Notes under the pieces: generated by a model | What the model was told of the DNA's origin: nothing | Database searches by the model: none | Seen by the model: only the letters and a program-made list of their open reading frames with translations | In this document: in pieces, positions 11,489 to 23,500 of the stretch | Layout: the number at the start of each line of letters is the position of its first letter | Position numbering within the stretch: position 1 is the first letter of the stretch | Program-made: the position numbers and the translations under genes | Assembly: GCF_042100115.1 (NCBI RefSeq) | Contig: NC_091272.1 | Span: 3,410,001-3,474,000 of the forward strand | DNA length: 64,000 nt | From: Alternaria dauci | Lineage: Eukaryota; Ascomycota; Dothideomycetes; Pleosporales; Pleosporaceae | Direction of reading: 5' to 3'

Positions 11489-12808
11489 CTATTCGATCAC
11501 ACCCCAGTAACGCTCAGAGTTAAAGGTTGATGCGGTGTCTGCCTTCCACCCCGAGTCGAAGGCGCTGAAAAGGAACATGTCGCCGTTGAAACAGGAGCGA
11601 ATCGAATCGAGAGCCATACGCTGGTTGTCAGGTGAAGGAATGGCCTCGCCATTGGTATTACCCTGGCGAGGCCAACCAGACTCGGTGATGATGACGCGCT
11701 TGCTACCACAGGCGGATTTCACGCGCTCGAGTTGGCTCTTGACAAATGGACCGGCATCCTGGGCCTTTGTATTTCTGTCGAAGAAGGCGTGGATGTTGAC
11801 CATGGCCACATCTGAAGCTCCACAGATGGCAGGATTGTCAATCATAGCAGGTGCAGTCTCGACTGCGCCCACAGGACCGTTGTAGCCGACGCTTCGTAGC
11901 TGAGTGCGACCACGATTGATGGCGTCGACGACTTGCGAGGATGTCATTCTGTGCTCGTTGACGCGCTCGTTTTCGACTGCGAAGAGTTGAATAACACTCC
12001 AATCGCCGCCAGCATACTGATCAATGGCGCTCTTGTAGGCCTGGATAACCTGGCTGAGGTCTTCGCCGCCTCCACTGGTATCTAGATATGCGCCGCCCAT
12101 AAGCTTCTGACCGTTCTTGATGGCGTTCTGGATCGCAAGCGCAATCTGGTTGCAGTCCATGCCATATATGCGGATCACCTTGTAGTCCTTCATCCTACTG
12201 AACTCGCTAGCGACTTGATCCGCAGTCTTGCAGTTGGCAGACCCAGTGTAGGCATCCCAAGTTATTCCTAGAGGCAGGGCATCGAAAGTCGCCGTGTCGA
12301 CAGGGGAATCGACAGCTGGAGGTGATGTTTGAGGTACGGGCTCAGGCTCTTGTGTGGGAGCAGGTGCCACAGACGGTGCTTCGGAAGTGGTAGAGGGGGG
12401 CGCCTGTGTCATAGTCGCATCCTGGACATCGACAGCAGTAGGTTCCGCTGAAGGTGAAAAGAATGTAGACGACGGCTCTTCCGATGGGATAGGTAAGGGA
12501 GCTGGCTCAGAACTCTGAAGCACTGCCTCAGCTGTAGTTGGGGCTACAGTTACGGAGGAAGCACTGGTGAGTATCGCCGAAGTTGTGGTCGAATAAGGTG
12601 CGCCGGCCTCGTTGACGTAGACAACAGCTTCAGCGATCGTCTCAGTGACATATACTACCTCGGTGACGAGCTTGCGCTTGTGTTCCACAGCTTGTTAGAG
12701 GGAATGTGCTGTTGATTGTTCTCGTAACTTACTGAGAGGACGTCCGCTCGCGGAGCCCACAAGAAGACCGACGGCTGCCAGAGCGCTCGCCAAAACGATG
12801 GACTTCAT
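11489..12808 (-). CDS. Secreted GH17 cell-wall beta-1,3-glucan enzyme (425 aa)
   Basis: Exons 12808-12733 and 12690-11489 with a very short 42-nt intron (GTAAGT donor, CTAACAAG acceptor side), 425 residues. A typical signal peptide (MKSIVLASALAAVGLLVGSA) is followed by a Ser/Thr/Pro-rich, presumably O-glycosylated stalk (about residues 50-135) and a glycoside hydrolase family 17 domain from LPLGITWDAYTG to the C-terminus. Catalytic candidates are the Glu residues in LFAVENERVN (acid/base) and VIITESGWP (nucleophile). This is the layout of Scw4/Scw10/BtgE-like wall glucanases or transglycosylases that remodel beta-1,3-glucan. No C-terminal GPI-type hydrophobic tail is seen. Confidence 0.9.
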
Positions 12809-15072
12809 GGCGATGATGAAGCGAATGTTATAGAATGTTTGAGCTGAGTATACAACGAAAAGCTGCTGTTTGTGCCAATGTTGTGGAGTGTTTGAATGAG
12901 ACCTGGGAGTGAGGCACCGCGCAGGTATGGGTATGAGAAATGAGCGACTGACTGCCTGCAGTTGAAGAAAGGAAAGAGTGACCGTCTGGGTCAGAATTGG
13001 GAAGCTGTGAGCCAAAGGGAGCGGTAGAGACTGTATTGGGTGTTAAAGAGGAAGCGCAGTAAGTGCTGTTGACGACTATGTGCTGTTTCGGTACCTGTAC
13101 CTGCCCACGCTAGTGTCTTTGGGGCCGCGCCAGCGCCATTTAGGCAACGACGACAAACAGTGAAGGAGATCGATCTGCGGGGTTCAGATATCATGGTCGC
13201 GACTGCCTTTAATGAGAATATGCGGAGTGAAACGCGGACTGGGCCTAGAGTAAGGAACGTGGGATGAAACATCAAACTGCCTCAGGCGCAGAACTACAAA
13301 CATCTCAACGAATAACACCAAGTGGAGAAGGAAACAATGCTAAGAGTTCGTCTTGAGCACGTAGCTTCTCATGACCCAGGATGGTGAGAATGTAGCTGCG
13401 TATTGAGTCAGGTCGTGTCGAAACGTAGGCAAGACGTCTATACACAGAAATTTGATGTGGATGAAATGAAAAGCCAAAGACAGAGATATAGAAATAGACC
13501 TGGACCGAGATTCGCCAGATCAGGCCACTGGGTTGTGTGTTCGCATATCTCTTTGTATGCGGATGCAGTTTTGAGGGCATGCGATCGTGTTGCGGTGGAC
13601 TTGAAGTGTTTGCTGTGAGTGAAACGTCTGTTGGTAATGCTGTACATGGTGAGTAGTCCAACGAACCTCTCGTGAGGCGAGACGTGGCGTGTGATATTAG
13701 TCGCTCGTTTGTGAAGAACAAGATAGGAAGTCTATTGATTGAACATGTGCCGTGCTGTAAAGTGAGAAAGGCATGAAACCAGTCTGAAGGGGAATAGGGG
13801 ATACAGTACAGAGCGAGGTGTTGTGGAATGCTCGCGCTTCAACAAGGTTACTGAGCGAGAATCTACGAATGATCCTCTCAGTTGTTCAAACAGACTCAAG
13901 GTCCCTATTTTCTGTACAAGCGCCCGCAAGGCGCGGCTAGACAATAGCATTGCGAAGATTCTTGAGCTTGCAGATGAAGATGCAGTTCCAAGAAAAAAGA
14001 AAGATCAAAGAGCTAGGCTAAATGATGTTACGCACTTGAAACCAGCTGGAGACGACGGCCTGGCATGACTGCATTACTCACAAATCAAGTGAGAAACTTT
14101 GGATGCGCATTGATGAATCAAGCGTAGGGCCTGGTTGAACGGTTGTTGACCTCTTACTGGAAGATGGTATACAAACGTTGTTGACGGGAACTGATGTGGA
14201 CAAACGGGTAAGTCTGCAGTCTAGAGCGACCCTGATGACGGGGCACGTGTGCCGCCACAAAGCTGTCAACCCCTCAGAAATCAGGCGCGGGGCAGTCGCC
14301 CTCTCACCTCCTTCACCCTTTTCCGTGCCTCAATGCGCGTCGACTTCATGCCAACTCGAGACGCGACAAGACCGCAAGCCGAACCACGAGAGTTGCGCGA
14401 ATGGAGCAAGTCGCACGACTCGAGCAGCGACCGCACAGGCAGCAGCGCAGGGCCAGCGCTTCAGTCGTCGTTGCGACCGTGGGTTTCGCCGCCTGCACTG
14501 GCCCTCGCTTCCATTAGTGTCGACGGCCAAGACCAACCCCACCGCCATCAACAATGAGTCTTGCTCGGTATATATAGCTAATATTCGGCGAATACTGATG
14601 TGCAGTGCGAGGATTTGTACGAACTCATTTCTTGCCTTTTACCAGAAGTGACCGCGAGTCCCGCACAACACTGCACTTACCTAATCTTTGGAAAACACTC
14701 ACCCTTCGTGGGTTCGAAACTTTGTTTTTGCACCTTTTTGCTCCGTCTTTTTGCCCGCGCTCGTAAGATTCACAACCACCATGCTTCAACATGATCGCGC
14801 GACCAGCCCATTAATTTCCTTACTACATGTAGGTTTTTTGCTCTTTTAGTGACTGTCTCGACCTTTTCGAGGGCCTCTTTGGCGTGGCTCTAAGGAATGA
14901 CACAAGCGTCTGGCTGCTGACACGAAATGCTGCATCACCACGTGAGCGGGAACAATGTCGAGAAGAGCACGAGCCTTGTGAAGATCTCCAGAGGTCACCA
15001 GTCGAGAGTAAAACTGGAAAGTTAATTGTAATAACACCTATCTATACAACCAATCGAATAGACTGCCCGAGT
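12809..15072. other. 2.26-kb region without a supported gene
   Basis: The longest gap in the gene-dense block. It contains the GH17 promoter at its left end and the 3' flank of GUP1 at its right end. Several reading frames of 60-157 codons occur on both strands (for example 13305-13721 minus and 14178-14651 plus), but none has a recognisable domain or supported introns. An untranslated RNA or a lineage-specific small gene cannot be excluded. Confidence 0.4.
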
Positions 15073-17128
15073 CTAACACTTCATCTTGATTCCCTTCCTC
15101 TTCTCATTCTCCCTCCACTCAAACATGAACTGCACACCAGTGAACAACGCGCCACAAGCCGTAGCCAGGAACATCCAGCCAGACCATGTCCCCACGATGC
15201 CACGAATCAAGTCTCTCACACCGTCAACTCCCAGCGCAAAGCCAACGAGATTAGCTGTCATGAGCATCAAGATCTCAAACACAGCACCAACACCGCATAG
15301 CCAGCGATACGCATGCGGACTGTCTTTCCACTTCTTCGCGGGGAAGATGTACGAAGCGATAATCTCTGGGAGAACGAAGAGCGTGACAAGCCACCCCCAC
15401 ATGAGTAATCGAAGCTGAATGTCGTGCCAAATCGCGATAAAGGTAAACACAGCGAGATAGTTTCCAACTGCCCTCGCCTTGCCCCATATACCTTCGCCCT
15501 TGCTACCGCCTAGCGGGATGTAGAGATATCTCAAACTCCATTTGTTGAAGCTGCGGTGCCACCCGCGCCAGAACTGCATGACGGAGTAGTTGTCAGACAT
15601 GCATCTGACCATGTTCTCGGGAGGGTCAATCCCATCCATCAGCGACCAGAGACGGAAGAAGCGCCATGGAATGAGGAGTTTGAGCCAAATGTGCTTCAGG
15701 TTGAAGAAACCCAGCATGCTAAGCTGGCCTGGTGTGTACTGAGACCAGTCGGGTTTGGCATGGAAGATGGCGACCATGTACATGTAATGAATCATGATCT
15801 CCATGGTGAGCAAGACAACGACGAAACGAACAAGATAGAGTGTGGTTCGCCTGGCGGTGATGGTATGAGGTTTGTACCGGCATTGGGCGATGTAGTCATT
15901 GAAAGTGATAATGGGCCCGGCAAGGTAGAGAGGCGAGTACATGGCATAGGCGAAGTAGTTGCGGAACGTGTAATCAGTAGGTTTAGCGGATATGGTGACC
16001 CGGTCCCGCTCGGAGAGGTTGGAAGGGTCAAGTTGTTTCTTCTTGATGTTATTAGCTATATCGAACTAAGGCAGGGCGGGTAAAGTACTTCAAGGGCACT
16101 ACTAGTGCGGTTGTTTAGACTCCAGTAATAGTCAAGATTGAAGCTGATTAAACGGAGAATGGTGAAGTTGAAGAGAACTTCCCAACGGGGTATCAGGCCA
16201 CCGTAGCTGTCGAGAGTTTGACCAAAGTTAGATGTTGGCTGGCCCTTCTCGGACACCGTTGATGGGATGAAAGTTCCAAGGATAGTGGCGTATGAGTATC
16301 CATCCGAGAACTCGTTCGCAAACAGAGTGCCTACGTTCAAGATCCATGTGGCAGCTGGTACATACTTCCGAGGAAGCTTGGTTCCAATGCAGTAGTTGGC
16401 ATATAGAATGGCGAGGATCTTGAATGCGGAAAAGCCATGCAGAGCAGCAAGGAAGACGGCGGCGAAAAGAAGGTCAAAGGAAACGCGTTGGTTCATGCGG
16501 GCATCTGCAGCAGCACTGGGTGTCAAGCCCATGGTAAGGCCTCCGGTGCCTGTTGAAGAGCGCACTTGAGTATACGTGTCGGCTCTCCAGAACGAATCAT
16601 AGGCCTTGCGCAAGGCAGGATGAAGTAAGACAACGATAAAAAGGTATGGAATGTTCTGACGGAAACCGCCGTATTGAGCATCAGTGTTGTCCTGGAAAGT
16701 CAGCATATGGCATGTGATAGCCAACGATGTGACATACCACTTTGCGTCCAGGAATCCAACCATCGGACAGTAGATGATCGAACTTTGAATAGTTTGGGTG
16801 AGATTCTACAGAACATTAGGATGATCTACCCTCTGTCTGCTACGCTGCACGAACCTTGAGACACATCCAGCACTAACTTGAACATGAAGAACACGCTCGT
16901 CAGAATGGCCACGTAGTAGAAGTAGAATTCCGGCGTGTTCCATAGTGGGGGATGGCTTCGGTTTTCTAGGCTCTTGCTCCCGTCTCGACCATCTTTGACT
17001 GGTACTGGCCCGGCGGGATCAAGTTTGGCCTCTTCGAGCGCCTCTTTCGGGGGTGCGGTGGCCGGAACAACGAAGCGGGTGTCAAGGGTGTCCAGCGCGT
17101 AGAGCTGGCGAATGAATTTGAGCACCAT
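15073..17128 (-). CDS. GUP1: Gup1-type MBOAT membrane O-acyltransferase (637 aa)
   Basis: Four exons, 17128-16855, 16805-16738, 16691-16089 and 16041-15073, join in frame to 637 residues; the introns are 49, 46 and 47 nt. Gup1 is an ER membrane-bound O-acyltransferase that remodels GPI-anchor lipids and was first named for a role in glycerol uptake. Seen: a soluble head, then many hydrophobic membrane segments; SHPNYSKFDHLLSDGWIPGR spanning the first two splices; FNDYIAQCRY; the MBOAT region FWRGWHRSFNKW; and the His in FIAIWHDIQLRLLMWGWL, which fits the conserved active-site His. The third intron ends just before KKQLDP, with a GCTAATAAC branch point. Divergent from ARP4 with 293 bp between starts. 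Confidence 0.94.
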
Positions 17129-17421
17129 GGTATCGCCTAGGCTATCTCTTCATCTTCTGGTATTCAAAAGGCTATGCATGTACGTCGCCGACTTATGCGG
17201 AGTGGAGGCGCGGGGGACAGGTGCGGTGACAGAGGCCAGGCAGGTCCGCAACCTCAACTTTTGGAGTTCGCGTCTGGCGACAGCTGCTCTCCAACACCAG
17301 CACCCGGCCCCCCGACCACAACGCCCGAAGAGTCTCAGAGACGGATAATCACGCGTCAATTGACATTCAACTATACCACCGACCTTCTACCGCGACTTGC
17401 GCATTCCGATAATCGCGCGCG
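17129..17421. promoter_or_regulatory. Bidirectional promoter region, GUP1/ARP4
   Basis: 293 bp between divergent ATGs. No specific operator recognised. Confidence 0.5.
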
Positions 17422-18874
17422 ATGAACATCCCCAACTCATCGACCGCACCTGCTGCAGGAGAATACGCTGGAGGTACGCGAAGCTCCACCAAGCTTCAGG
17501 CGCGGCGCATACTGATTGACATCTATAGATGAGGTCTCTGCGATCGTTCTAGACCCCGGATACTCGACCGTACGCGCTGGATTCGCTGGCGAGGACGTGC
17601 CCAAGTCCGTCTGCCCTTCCTTTTACGGCCAGACTTCCTCCGGCGAACAACTCTTTGGCGAAAATGCGATACATGCACCGGTCGGCGGCCTGGACATTAA
17701 GAATTACTGGGGCTCGGACGGCATAGTAGAGGACTGGGACACCGCGACTAAGCTGTGGGAGTATGCGATCACGAGCCGACTCACCGGCGCAAAAGCGACC
17801 GACCCTGCGAAAAACGGGCTGAACGACGGCAACGGTGAGAATGAAAACGGGGAGGGCATGGACGTGGACATGGATGCGCTAGAGAACAACGAGAAGCCAC
17901 TGGAAGACAGCCCACTGCTCGTCACAGAACCAGGCTGGAACAGCGCAAAGGCACGGGAAAAGTACATTGAAATCGCCATGGAGGACTGGGGCACGCCAGC
18001 TTTCTTCCTACAGAAGACGGGTGTGCTGGCTGCTTTTGCATCGGGAAAAGCGTCGGGCATCATCATCGACGTTGGCGCGTCGCATACATCGGTCACGCCT
18101 GTGCTCGATGGCATGGTGCTGCGAAAGGGCGTACAGAAATCGCCTCTGGCAGGAAACTTTGTCTCGGACCAGATACGAACGTCGTTCAAGCAAGCCCAGC
18201 CCGAAGTACCACTGATACCACACTACATGGTCAAGAGCAAAACGCCCGTCGACGCCGGTCAACCTGCCCAAGCAACCTACAAGACGTTTGAGACACCACC
18301 CACCGACTCGTTCCGTCTGAACGAAGAAGAGCGCATTCTCACGTCCTTCAAGGAGTCGGTCGTAGAAGTCTGGCCCGGCCCCGGCCGCTTCAGCACAAAC
18401 GAAGAGCTCGCAAAGAGCATGCCCGGCCGACCCTTTGAGATGCCCGACGGCTGGAACCAAGTCTTTGGAATCGAGAGGTTCCGTGCAGCAGAAGGCCTCT
18501 TTGACCACAGCGCCGCTCTCCCCAGCGAAACCATGGCCGCCCCGAAGCCCGAGCAGACCATCCCAAGACTCGTCCAGGCCGCAGTCCAGCAAGTCGACGC
18601 AGACCAGCGCCCTCTTCTCCTCTCCAACATTGTCGTCACAGGTGGCTCGACGCTCCTTTACAAATTCAACGAACGCCTCAACTACGAAATCAATGCCATC
18701 TACCCCAGCACCAGGAACAAGCTCATTGCGCCCGGTAGCGTGGTGGAGAGGAAGTACGCCGCCTGGATTGGCGGCAGTATACTGGCTAGTCTGGGAAGCT
18801 TCCACCAGCTGTGGATTTCGAGGAAGGAGTACGAGGAACATGGTGCTGGCATTGTAGAGAAGAGGTGTCGTTAG
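17422..18874 (+). CDS. ARP4: Actin-related protein 4 (465 aa)
   Basis: Exons 17422-17473 and 17529-18874 with a 55-nt intron, 465 residues. Arp4 (BAF53/ACTL6 family) is a nuclear actin-related subunit shared by the INO80, SWR1 and NuA4 chromatin complexes. Seen: the actin-like start [23 protein letters not shown], phosphate-loop segment [32 protein letters not shown] and the C-terminal [27 protein letters not shown]. An acidic, Asn/Glu-rich insertion (about residues 115-145) lies at a position where Arp4 proteins usually carry a variable loop. The very short first exon codes for only 17 residues plus one base, so the start is supported by the clean splice into DEVSA. Confidence 0.94.
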
Positions 18875-19138
18875 ACAATTCAATGTAGAGATGACAGGTG
18901 CACGACGGGAAAGGACGTAGATGGGATCCATTCTGTTTTGTTAGGGTAGCGTAATACTCAAAAAGATGCCATGACTGAACATCATGTCCGTTGGATACTC
19001 GCTCTGCACGTCTGAAGTGGTTCATTGATCGTCATCATATTGCCTTGTAGCTATCCGGCTGAGGCGGTCCGTCTGGGACCCCGTTGCGGTGTAATAGTAC
19101 ACATTCATGTTCGTAACGCCATGTCACCTACGCACCCC

Positions 19139-20034
19139 CTACGAATCTATGTCCATGGTCTCGGCCGTTCCGGCTACGTCGCCGTCCTTGAGCTCATGTA
19201 CGGTAACGTATTTGCTAATCTCCTCCTTTGTGATGATCTTCTCGTTGAGCACCGCCGTGGTTCCCCGCTGGAACTTGTAGTTGCGCTGCTTGGGCTGCCT
19301 GGTGTTTGGTGTCTTGTAGTTCCTCATCAATGTCGTCTTCTCCTCTGTGATGACGGCCACGTCCACGTTGCTACCCGAACCCAGATCGTTCCAGATACCT
19401 GCCTCGATGGCGTTTGCGCAGAGTGTGACGGCCTCGTCCCGCGACAGGTTCTGCTTCCACTGTGTCTCGAAGACGGACATGGCGGCCAATGAACCGGAGC
19501 CCATGGTGACGTACGGCAGCTTGTCGGTGGAGCCGTGGGCGTGGACGGTGAAGAGGTGTGCGCCGGTGGGGTCGACGCCCGCAATGACGAGGTAGGCGCC
19601 AATGTGGCCCTGGTGGCGGAACAGGTGCTGCTTCAACATGGTCATGCAGGTAACGACGCGGGGCTTGCGGCCCGTGGAGAGGGCGTGCAGTTCGAGGTTC
19701 GACGAGATGATGGCGGTGGTGAACTCGGTGTCTGCAGCGGTACCGGCACCGGCGCACCAGATGTGAGGGGAGATGTAGTGGAGCTTCTCGCAGTTCTGCG
19801 GCACATGTCAGACCTGTCTCCATGGCGATTGCTGCGTGTGTCTGGCGGGGACGAGCGTACCTTGTCTGCTACTATGGGGCCGCTGGTGGCTCGTGTGTCT
19901 GCCGCGATGACCACGCCGCCGTCAAAGAGACATCCGACAATGGTTGTTCCTGTGCTCGTCGCCTTGGGCAGCGGGATGCCCTGGGCGTGGAGGGCCGCAT
20001 TGCGGTTGTGGTTGGAGAAGTCGAAGCCGCCCAT
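19139..20034 (-). CDS. PUP1: 20S proteasome subunit beta2 (276 aa)
   Basis: Exons 20034-19861 and 19795-19139 with a 65-nt intron, 276 residues. Beta2 carries the trypsin-like activity of the 20S proteasome. Seen: a propeptide ending STG followed by TTIVG, so Thr30 is the expected N-terminal nucleophile after self-cleavage; [22 protein letters not shown] across the splice; [22 protein letters not shown]; and the long C-terminal arm that wraps around beta3. Length is near yeast Pup1 (261). Convergent with ARP4 (264 bp between stops) and divergent from NUP159. No clear GGTGGCAAA proteasome element was found upstream by eye. Confidence 0.95.
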
Positions 20035-20561
20035 GGTGTGTCAAGGGTGGGTCGTGGGGGTATTTGTTGTAAGAGAAGACGCCGCCTGGTGTATGTATGT
20101 GTCTGCGTGCTGATGTCGCTCTACTCCTCTGGGGTTGTTGGGGTTGTTGAGGCGGCGGCGACGGTGAGGTTGCGTAGCTGTCGTGCCTGGAGCTCGGAGG
20201 CAGGCTTGGCGCGGTCGTGCAGCTCCACTAGCTCGGGAACTTTCTCAGAACAACAAAGCGCGTCGCTGCAAAGTGTCGAGCTAATGGTCGCATGCTTGTC
20301 GCTCGACTGTCCTGAGCGCCAGGCACCTCCTCCTGACATCACACCCGCCGTGTCAATAGTCTTCTCTGTTCTGGTCCCCTGGAACGCCTCCCGCCTAGCC
20401 TATAGCGGCCTGTTTGCTCTTTCCCAAAACACCCCAACCCTGTTCACGCGCGATTGCGCACGCCCTCCGATGCATATATGAATAAGCTGCGAACCCCAAC
20501 GCGCGACCCCAAGCCGAGCCTCCTGCGCGCCAGAACCTGTTCGGCCTGCAAGTCCTGCAGA
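20035..20561. promoter_or_regulatory. Bidirectional promoter region, PUP1/NUP159
   Basis: 527 bp between divergent starts. An in-frame ATG at 20454 could extend NUP159 by 36 residues, but that extension is basic and Cys-rich and unlike the propeller. No operator recognised. Confidence 0.45.
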
Positions 20562-23500
20562 ATGTCTAAGATTCCCGCGCCGGCTGTCGAGGCTGGGCCC
20601 GAGGTGCCAGAGGTCGAGACGGAGGTAAGCTTGCACCACCACACCGACATGCGACTGTACTGACGACGGCGACACAGCATCTCGGCTTCAAAGTCCTCAA
20701 CCAGGGCAAACAAGGCCCCAAGAAGCTCAAGGTCCTCCCCCAGCCATGGCCCACCGACAATCTGCCTCCGGCCTGCGCCAGCCTGCTCTCCGTCGCCTCC
20801 AAGCCCGGTCTGCTCGCGGCCGCTGGCCCAAACACGCTCGTCATCACATCCACAGACACCTTGCGCAACGCGTTCCAGAACAAGACCATCGCCGACGCCA
20901 TCGAGCAGCCCGACGACCCGCGCCTCGACGACCGCGATATTGACGTAGTGACCGACTACACACCCGACATCGTCATCTCCACTTCCAACCTGCGCCACGT
21001 CGCATTCTCTGCCGACGGAGACTTTTTGGTCACGTCCGACGACGCCGAGGGCGGTTTGACCATCTACAGTGTTGCGGATGTTGTGAGCCGGGGCAAGAAA
21101 GACGCAGACAACAAACTGGCTACCGACTCGACTCTTCGCGCACTCCTGCCCAACCCCTCTGCTGAATTTGAGCAGTACTTCGCCATCGTCCTCGATTCCG
21201 GAAAGCTTGAGATATGCGACGTGGGAAACGGCGGCAAACGGACAATTCTCGAGCACGACGTCAACTGCGCCGCTTGGAGCGCGCGCGGAAAGGCGGTTGT
21301 CTCTGGCTCCACTGACGGCACCTGCGCCATACACATGGCCAATGGAGAGCTCAAGGGCGTCATTCCTCGACCGCCGGATGTGGACGATAGCTACGAAGTG
21401 ACGGGCGTGACGTGGTTGAAAACTGAAGAGTTTCTGGCTGTCTACTCTGTCAAGGACCAGGACCAGGACAGCCTAGAGTCCAAGAAGTACAGTGTCATAC
21501 AATCTACCAAAGGCTGGAGGTCTTTCACGTATCACTCGTTCATCTTTGATCCTCTTCCCGAGGCCTTCGAAGCTCCACGCCGCCAACTCCCTGCACGCAT
21601 CTCGTCCACGCGCCTACAAAATTGGAAGCCCGATCTCGACGACATGCTCATCATCACTTCTTCCCACGCAGATTCCATTGCGATATTGGCCTCGACCAGC
21701 AGCAAGATCTCTCCACACCAGGAGAACTGCAACGAGCTCATGCTTGTCGCTGTTGACGACACGAAAAAGGCTCAGGTGCCGCGAACAGCGTATGGAGACG
21801 ACGAACTCGACAGCGTCTTCATTGGTGAGGCACTTGATCTGTCAAGCAAGGAGAAGATATTGCGCCCCATCCCCGCCCTGGAAGAGATCAACGAGGCGCC
21901 GTGGCCATTGCCTGCATACATGGCTCTTACTCACGAAGGCCTTCTTTCAGCCTGGTGGGTCGTGTGGAACAAGTCTATCGAGGCCGGCGAACGCTATCCT
22001 GGTCTCATCTTCAACAGCGAAGCCACCAAACATCCGTCAGCGTCAACCCCAAGGGCTTCTACGCCTGCGTCCAAACTCCCCATCGCTACCTCTACCCCCT
22101 TTAGCAAGTCCATTGGAACACCCGCGACCCCAGGAACATCGGGCATTCCCGCGTTTGGCGGCAACACTGCAAATGGCTTCAGTACACCAACCCCCGCTCT
22201 GATGAAGCCTACGCCTCCAGGCTTTGGAACGCCTGGATTTGGCACTGCTGCTACAAGTCTACCTGCTCCGACCTTCGGTAAGCCCCCACAACCTGCATTC
22301 GGCGCCCCGTCTTCAATCGGCAAGCCTTCTCAGCCTGCATTCGGGGCTCCTTCGTCAATTGGTAAGCCTTCTCAGCCAGCCTTTGGAACACCGTCTGCAA
22401 TCGGCAATCCCGCAAAGTCATCCTTTGGAGCACCGTCCGCCATGGGTGCTGCTAGTGGCTTCGGTTTCGGAGCAGCGGGCGGAATGGGAAACAAAGCATC
22501 ACCCTGGGGAACACCTGCACAATCTTCCGAATCCAAGTCCAACCCCTTTTCGGCGGCTGCTGGTGGTTCGTCTGGATTTGCCAAGTTTGGAGGTGCTGGA
22601 GGGTCGAGTTCCTTCTCGAGCTTCGGAAGCAATAATTCTGCGCAAACAGGCTCGGGCTTTGCATCGCTTGGACAAGGGCAGCAGCAATCTGGCTTTGCGG
22701 GTCTGAAGACGGAGCCAAGCTTTGGCTCTACTGTGACTGTTGGATCCGGTACTGGGTCATCACTACCTTCCTGGGCAAATACACCCGCACAGCAGAGCAG
22801 CTCAATCTTTGGACAGCCAGAGAAGTCTTCGTTCAACACAGCCTCGTTCGAGTCCAAGGCCTCTGATGCCAGCGACGCGAACAACGACCGAAAGAGGGAT
22901 GAGGCTACACCCACCCCACAAGCCCCAGCATCGCAAGGCCTGTTTGGCCTTGCAGGTGGCTTCAAGCTCGGCACTACCTTTGCTAGCGATGGCACGGCCA
23001 AGGACGATCCAGCGAAGCCTGCGGCTCCTGCCAACGGCTCATTCTTCGGTAGTGACTTTGCCAACATGTTAGGAAAGACGGGAATGAAGCCACCAGCTAC
23101 CCCGGCGAGTGAGGCTCCTCCGCAATACGTCTCTACCACGCCGGCATCGCCGCCAAAGTCGAAATCACTATTCCCAAGCGACACTCCCGCGAAAGAGAGC
23201 GCGACTCCCAAAGCAGCACCGCCTGCACAGGAGCCCGCCACTCCTGTGGACGACGCGCCTTTACCACCAGACTTCACCAAGGCTAAGCCATCCAGGGCTG
23301 ACGATGCGCCTCTACCTCCAGACTTTATCAACACGAAGCTACCAAAGTCGACTAGCGATGATTTGCCTCCTCTCGCTGGCAGTCCTGGTGTTGAAGTAGA
23401 AGCACCCAGTTCTTCCGTCGATGTATCTCCCATTGACAACGAAGACGAGGATGACCGTGACCATGACGACGACGACGAGAGCGGAGAAGACGAAGACGAC

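Noticed and set aside
13305..14651. Three or more frames of 70-157 codons in the 13-15 kb gap
   Set aside because: No recognisable domain, no splice-consistent extension; left as intergenic.
18008..18931. 307-codon minus-strand frame
   Set aside because: Antisense shadow of ARP4.
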